Source: Blattamonas nauphoetae
Taxonomy: Eukaryota > Preaxostyla > Oxymonadida
DNA length: 23,716 nt
NCBI GenBank assembly: GCA_033064195.1
Contig: JARBJD010000684.1
Coordinates: 1 to 23,716 of the forward strand
Reading direction: 5' to 3'
Shown here: positions 18,601 through 23,716 of the stretch, one piece after another
Layout: each line of letters starts with the position of its first letter
How positions within the stretch are numbered: the first letter of the stretch is position 1
Notes under the pieces: model-generated
Databases searched by the model: none
What the model was told of the DNA's origin: nothing
What the model saw: the letters and a program-made list of their open reading frames with translations, nothing else
Position numbers and translations under genes: made by a program

Positions 18601-18763
18601 GAGAATGATTTTTCAGAAGTTTTGAGAAAGATTTGAGAAAAGAAAAATATGGAAGATATGATGGAAAGGAAGTTGATTGTGATTGGAGAAGGGAGAAGGA
18701 GAAGATTGAGAAGGATTTGGAAAGAGTTGAGTGATAATGGGGATGGTGGATGAGGTGTGTTTG

Positions 18764-18880
18764 AGCTACGGCCATAGTTAGTCATCAGCACCGGATCCCT
18801 TCAGACCTCCGAAGTTAAGCGGCTAACGCTGGGTTAGTACTTGGATGGGAGACTGCCTGGAAAAACCCAGTGCTGTAGCT
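18764..18880 (+). rRNA. 5S ribosomal RNA, first plus-strand copy
   Basis: A 117-nt copy identical in layout to the reference, followed by CTTTTCTTTTCC as terminator tract. Confidence 0.95.
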
Positions 18881-19329
18881 TTTCTTTTCCTTTGCCAATA
18901 TTTTGCCTTTTCTCATTCATCTCTTCGTCTTCTTCCAAAATATACAGTTTATCCAATTCTTTCTTGTTTTCCTTCCACAATAATCAATTCTTCATCATTC
19001 TTTCTTGTTTTGTTCTTGTTTAATTATTTTTCCATTGCATCAGAATGGAATCCAATAGAAATGAAGTGTCAGAAGAAGAGAAACATGATGAAGAGATTTC
19101 CAAAGAATTATTGTCAGGAAAACACAAACAGAGAAATAATGAGAGATTGATTAAAGTGAAATGAAGAGAATGATTTTCAGAAGTTTTGAGAAAGATTTTG
19201 AGAAAAGAAAAAATATGGAAGATATGATGGAAAGGAAGTTGATTGTGATTGGAGAAGGGAGAAGGAGAAGATTGAGAAGGATTTGGAAAGAGTTGAGTGA
19301 TAATGGGGATGGTGGATGAGGTGTGTTTG

Positions 19330-19446
19330 AGCTACGGCCATAGTTAGTCATCAGCACCGGATCCCTTCAGACCTCCGAAGTTAAGCGGCTAACGCTGGGT
19401 TAGTACTTGGATGGGAGACTGCCTGGAAAAACCCAGTGCTGTAGCT
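19330..19446 (+). rRNA. 5S ribosomal RNA
   Basis: A 117-nt copy like the reference. Confidence 0.95.
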
Positions 19447-19895
19447 TTTCTTTTCCTTTTGCCAATATTTTGCCTTTTCTCATTCATCTCTTCGTCTTCT
19501 TCCAAAATATACAGTTTTATCCAATTCTTTCTTGTTTTCCTTCCACAATAATCAATTCTTCATCATTCTTTCTTGTTTTGTTCTTGTTTAATTATTTTTC
19601 CATTGCATCAGAATGGAATCCAATAGAAATGAAGTGTCAGAAGAAGAGAAACATGATGAAGAGATTTCAAAGAATTATTGTCAGGAAAACACAAACAGAG
19701 AAATAATGAGAGATTGATTAAAGTGAAATGAAGAGAATGATTTTCAGAAGTTTTGAGAAAGATTTTGAGAAAAGAAAAATATGGAAGATATGATGGAAAG
19801 GAAGTTGATTGTGATTGGAGAAGGGAGAAGGAGAAGATTGAGAAGGATTTGGAAAGAGTTGAGTGATAATGGGGATGGTGGATGAGGTGTGTTTG

Positions 19896-20011
19896 AGCTA
19901 CGGCCATAGTTAGTCATCAGCACCGGATCCCTTCAGACCTCCGAAGTTAAGCGGCTAACGCTGGGTTAGTACTTGGATGGGAGACTGCCTGGAAAAACCA
20001 GTGCTGTAGCT
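19896..20011 (+). rRNA. 5S ribosomal RNA
   Basis: A 116-nt copy with one C fewer in AAAAACCAGTGC near the 3' end. Otherwise intact. Confidence 0.93.
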
Positions 20012-20462
20012 TTTCTTTTCCTTTGCCAATATTTTGCCTTTTTCTCATTCATCTCTTCGTCTTCTTCCAAAATATACAGTTTTATCCAATTCTTTCTTGT
20101 TTTCCTTCCACAATAATCAATTCTTCATCATTCTTTCTTGTTTTGTTCTTGTTTAATTATTTTTCCATTGCATCAGAATGGAATCCAATAGAAATGAAGT
20201 GTCAGAAGAAGAGAAACATGATGAAGAGATTTCCAAAGAATTATTGTCAGGAAAACACAAACAGAGAAATAATGAGAGATTGATTAAAGTGAAATGAAGA
20301 GAATGATTTTCAGAAGTTTTGAGAAAGATTTTGAGAAAAGAAAAAATATGGAAGATATGATGGAAAGGAAGTTGATTGTGATTGGAGAAGGGAGAAGGAG
20401 AAGATTGAGAAGGATTTGGAAAGAGTTGAGTGATAATGGGGATGGTGGATGAGGTGTGTTTG

Positions 20463-20579
20463 AGCTACGGCCATAGTTAGTCATCAGCACCGGATCCCTT
20501 CAGACCTCCGAAGTTAAGCGGCTAACGCTGGGTTAGTACTTGGATGGGAGACTGCCTGGAAAAACCCAGTGCTGTAGCT
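20463..20579 (+). rRNA. 5S ribosomal RNA
   Basis: A 117-nt copy like the reference. Confidence 0.95.
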
Positions 20580-21030
20580 TTTCTTTTCCTTTGCCAATAT
20601 TTTGCCTTTTCTCATTCATCTCTTCGTCTTCTTCCAAAATATACAGTTTTATCCAATTCTTTCTTGTTTTCCTTCCACAATAATCAATTCTTCATCATTC
20701 TTTCTTGTTTTGTTCTTGTTTAATTATTTTTCCATTGCATCAGAATGGAATCCAATAGAAATGAAGTGTCAGAAGAAGAGAAACATGATGAAGAGATTTC
20801 CAAAGAATTATTGTCAGGAAAACACAAACAGAGAAATAATGAGAGATTGATTAAAGTGAAATGAAGAGAATGATTTTCAGAAGTTTTGAGAAAGATTTTG
20901 AGAAAAGAGAAAAATATGGAAGATATGATGGAAAGGAAGTTGATTGTGATTGGAGAAGGGAGAAGGAGAAGATTGAGAAGGATTTGGAAAGAGTTGAGTG
21001 ATAATGGGGATGGTGGATGAGGTGTGTTTG

Positions 21031-21147
21031 AGCTACGGCCATAGTTAGTCATCAGCACCGGATCCCTTCAGACCTCCGAAGTTAAGCGGCTAACGCTGGG
21101 TTAGTACTTGGATGGGAGACTGCCTGGAAAAACCCAGTGCTGTAGCT
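21031..21147 (+). rRNA. 5S ribosomal RNA
   Basis: A 117-nt copy like the reference. Confidence 0.95.
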
Positions 21148-21600
21148 TTTCTTTTCCTTTGCCAATATTTTGCCTTTTTCTCATTCATCTCTTCGTCTTC
21201 TTCCAAAATATACAGTTTTATCCAATTCTTTCTTGTTTTCCTTCCACAATAATCAATTCTTCATCATTCTTTCTTGTTTTGTTCTTGTTTAATTATTTTT
21301 CCATTGCATCAGAATGGAATCCAATAGAAATGAAGTGTCAGAAGAAGAGAAACATGATGAAGAGATTTCCAAAGAATTATTGTCAGGAAAACACAAACAG
21401 AGAAATAATGAGAGATTGATTAAAGTGAAATGAAGAGAATGATTTTTCAGAAGTTTTGAGAAAGATTTTGAGAAAAGAGAAAAATATGGAAGATATGATG
21501 GAAAGGAAGTTGATTGTGATTGGAGAAGGGAGAAGGAGAAGATTGAGAAGGATTTGGAAAGAGTTGAGTGATAATGGGGATGGTGGATGAGGTGTGTTTG

Positions 21601-21715
21601 AGCTACGGCCATAGTTAGTCATCAGCACCGGATCCCTTCAGACCTCGAAGTTAAGCGGCTAACGCTGGGTTAGTACTTGGATGGGAGACTGCCTGGAAAA
21701 ACCAGTGCTGTAGCT
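21601..21715 (+). rRNA. 5S ribosomal RNA, two single-base losses
   Basis: A 115-nt copy that lacks one C in GACCTCGAAG (normally GACCTCCGAAG) and one C in AACCAGTGC. The first change lies beside the A-box region and may weaken it, or both may be sequencing errors. The spacer that follows is deleted to 113 bp. Confidence 0.85.
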
Positions 21716-21828
21716 TTTCTTTCCTTTGCCAATATTTTGCCTTTTCTCATTCATCTCTTCGTCTTCTTCCAAAATATACAGTTTGAAAGAGTTGAGTGAT
21801 AATGGGGATGGTGGATGAGGTGTGTTTG

Positions 21829-21945
21829 AGCTACGGCCATAGTTAGTCATCAGCACCGGATCCCTTCAGACCTCCGAAGTTAAGCGGCTAACGCTGGGTT
21901 AGTACTTGGATGGGAGACTGCCTGGAAAAACCCAGTGCTGTAGCT
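21829..21945 (+). rRNA. 5S ribosomal RNA
   Basis: A 117-nt copy like the reference. The previous gene is only 113 bp upstream because a deletion at about 21,785 removed ~340 bp of spacer. Confidence 0.93.
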
Positions 21946-22399
21946 TTTCTTTTCCTTTTGCCAATATTTTGCCTTTTCTCATTCATCTCTTCGTCTTCTT
22001 CCAAAATATACAGTTTTATCCAATTCTTTCTTGTTTTCCTTCCACAATAATCAATTCTTCATCATTCTTTCTTGTTTTGTTCTTGTTTAATTATTTTTCC
22101 ATTGCATCAGAATGGAATCCAATAGAAATGAAGTGTCAGAAGAAGAGAAACATGATGAAGAGATTTCCAAAGAATTATTGTCAGGAAAACACAAACAGAG
22201 AAATAATGAGAGATTGATTAAAGTGAAATGAAGAGAATGATTTTTCAGAAGTTTTGAGAAAGATTTTGAGAAAAGAGAAAAATATGGAAGATATGATGGA
22301 AAGGAAGTTGATTGTGATTGGAGAAGGGGAGAAGGAGAAGATTGAGAAGGATTTGGAAAGAGTTGAGTGATAATGGGGATGGTGGATGAGGTGTGTTTG

Positions 22400-22508
22400 A
22401 GCTACGGCCATAGTTAGTCATCAGCACCGGATCCCTTCAGACCTCCGAAGTTAAGCGGCTAACGCTGGGTTAGTACTTGGATGGGAGACTGCCTGGAAAA
22501 ACCCAGTG
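22400..22508 (+). pseudogene. 5S rRNA gene lacking its 3' end
   Basis: The gene reads normally to CCCAGTG and then jumps to spacer (TATACAG), losing the last ~8 nt and the terminator tract. The terminal helix cannot form. Confidence 0.85.
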
Positions 22509-22724
22509 TATACAGTTTTATCCAATTCTTTCTTGTTTTCCTTCCACAATAATCAATTCTTCATCATTCTTTCTTGTTTTGTTCTTGTTTAATTATTTTT
22601 TCCATTGCATCAGAATGGAATCCAATAGAAATGAAGTGTCAGAAGAAGAGAAACATGATGAAGAGATTTCCAAAGAATTATTGTCAGGAAAACACAAACA
22701 GAGAAATAATGAGAGATTGATTAA

Positions 22725-22827
22725 AGTTAGTCATCAGCACCGGATCCCTTCAGACCTCCGAAGTTAAGCGGCTAACGCTGGGTTAGTACTTGGATGGGAG
22801 ACTGCCTGGAAAACCCAGTGCTGTAGC
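22725..22827 (+). pseudogene. 5S rRNA gene lacking its 5' end
   Basis: Spacer (GATTGATTAAAG) joins directly to the gene at TTAGTCATC, so the first ~12 nt of the rRNA are missing; the rest is intact. The short repeated AGTTAG/AAAG context at the join suggests deletion at microhomology. Confidence 0.85.
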
Positions 22828-23281
22828 TTTTCTTTTTCCTTTTTGCCAATATTTTGCCTTTTTCTCATTCATCTCTTCGTCTTCTTCCAAAATATACAGT
22901 TTTATCCAATTCTTTCTTGTTTTCCTTCCACAATAATCAATTCTTCATCATTCTTTCTTGTTTTGTTCTTGTTTAATTATTTTTCCATTGCATCAGAATG
23001 GAATCCAATAGAAATGAAGTGTCAGAAGAAGAGAAACATGATGAAGAGATTTCCAAAGAATTATTGTCAGGAAAACACAAACAGAGAAATAATGAGAGAT
23101 TGATTAAAGTGAAATGAAGAGAATGATTTTCAGAAGTTTTGAGAAAGATTTTGAGAAAGAGAAAAATATGGAAGATATGATGGAAAGGAAGTTGATTGTG
23201 ATTGGAGAAGGGAGAAGGAGAAGATTGAGAAGGATTTGGAAAGAGTTGGTGATAATGGGGATGGTGGATGAGGTGTGTTTG

Positions 23282-23389
23282 AGCTACGGCCATAGTTAGT
23301 CATCAGCACCGGATCCTTCAGACCTCCGAAGTTAAGCAGCTGGTTAGTACTTGGATGGGAGACTGCCTGGAAAACCCAGTGCTGTAGCT
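23282..23389 (+). pseudogene. 5S rRNA gene with internal deletion
   Basis: 108 nt long. It lacks about 8-9 bases from the GCGGCTAACGCTGGG region (reads GCAGCTGGTTAG), has one C fewer in GGATCCTTC, and a shorter A run. The deletion hits the internal control region between A box and intermediate element, so it is probably inactive. Confidence 0.85.
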
Positions 23390-23716
23390 TTTTTCTTTTC
23401 CTTTTGCCAATATTTTGCCTTTTTCTCATTCATCTCTTCGTCTTCTTCCAAAATATACAGTTTATCCAATTCTTTCTTGTTTTCCTTCCACAATAATCAA
23501 TTCTTCATCATTCTTTCTTGTTTTGTTCTTGTTTAATTATTTTTTCCATTGCATCAGAATGGAATCCAATAGAAATGAAGTGTCAGAAGAAGAGAAACAT
23601 GATGAAGAGATTTCAAAGAATTATTGTCAGGGAAAACACAAACAGAGAAATAATGAGAGATTGATTAAAAAGTGAAATGAGAATGATTTTTCAGAGTTTT
23701 GAGAAGATTTTGAAAA
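23390..23716 (+). repeat. Terminal partial 5S spacer
   Basis: Spacer of the last unit, cut by the window end. From about 23,660 on, small indels against the consensus become frequent (for example AAAAAGTGAAATGAGAATG), suggesting low-quality sequence at the edge. Confidence 0.8.

Larger units (their letters stand above)
18571..23716 (+). repeat. Plus-strand 5S rDNA tandem array
   Basis: Ten 5S copies on the plus strand, in the same unit type as the minus-strand array and with repeat lengths of 566-571 bp where not deleted. Deletions produce a 228-bp unit near 21,785 and damage to the genes at 22,400 and 22,725. The array runs to the window end, where mismatches to the consensus become frequent. 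Confidence 0.95.

Overview
The window is eukaryotic nuclear DNA. It is a tandem 5S ribosomal RNA gene array, mostly made of ~570-bp repeat units, interrupted by one large DNA transposon of the Mutator-like (MULE) superfamily. The eukaryotic signs are 5S genes with an internal polymerase III control region and T-run terminators, intron-like GT...AG segments, a FAR1/MULE-type transposase, and kinase- and beta-helix-like fragments. That mix would fit a protist, perhaps an oxymonad flagellate (Preaxostyla), but this is inference and nothing in the window proves it.

Layout. Bases 1-595 are a minus-strand 5S unit: a damaged gene 5' end, a spacer, and the 3' part of the next gene. That gene stops at GTAC, where the transposon begins. 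The element (596-9527, 8,932 bp) has terminal inverted repeats of 366 and 365 bp that appear to differ by a single homopolymer base. Each repeat holds a 19-20-bp minisatellite and an inward-facing tRNA-like cassette with A box, B box and T-run. Just inside the left repeat is the transposase (988-2870) with one frame break. The rest of the interior holds unrecognised sequence and broken or unresolved gene fragments: a kinase-like piece, a glycine-rich secreted protein with two in-frame TGA codons, a minus-strand beta-helix-like gene in several frames, and charged or Ser/Thr-rich minus-strand frames. It resembles a transposon that has picked up host genes.

Beyond the element, 9528-9622 is an inverted copy of the left flank (5S 3' part plus start of spacer). 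The array then resumes on the minus strand to about 18,570 (16 genes, 10,019-18,215). There it flips, and ten more 5S copies lie on the plus strand to the end of the window. Most genes are 116-117 nt and look intact. At least four are broken beyond the element-interrupted one: two lack an end, one has a 33-bp internal duplication, one lacks an end at its 5' side, and one has an internal deletion. Several spacers are shortened by deletion.

The most notable point is the relation between transposon and array. A MULE with tRNA-like polymerase III signals in its ends abuts the same nucleotide of a 5S gene on both sides, with the two flanks in inverted orientation. This suggests either a targeted 5S insertion followed by rearrangement, or an element that carries 5S sequence in its own ends.
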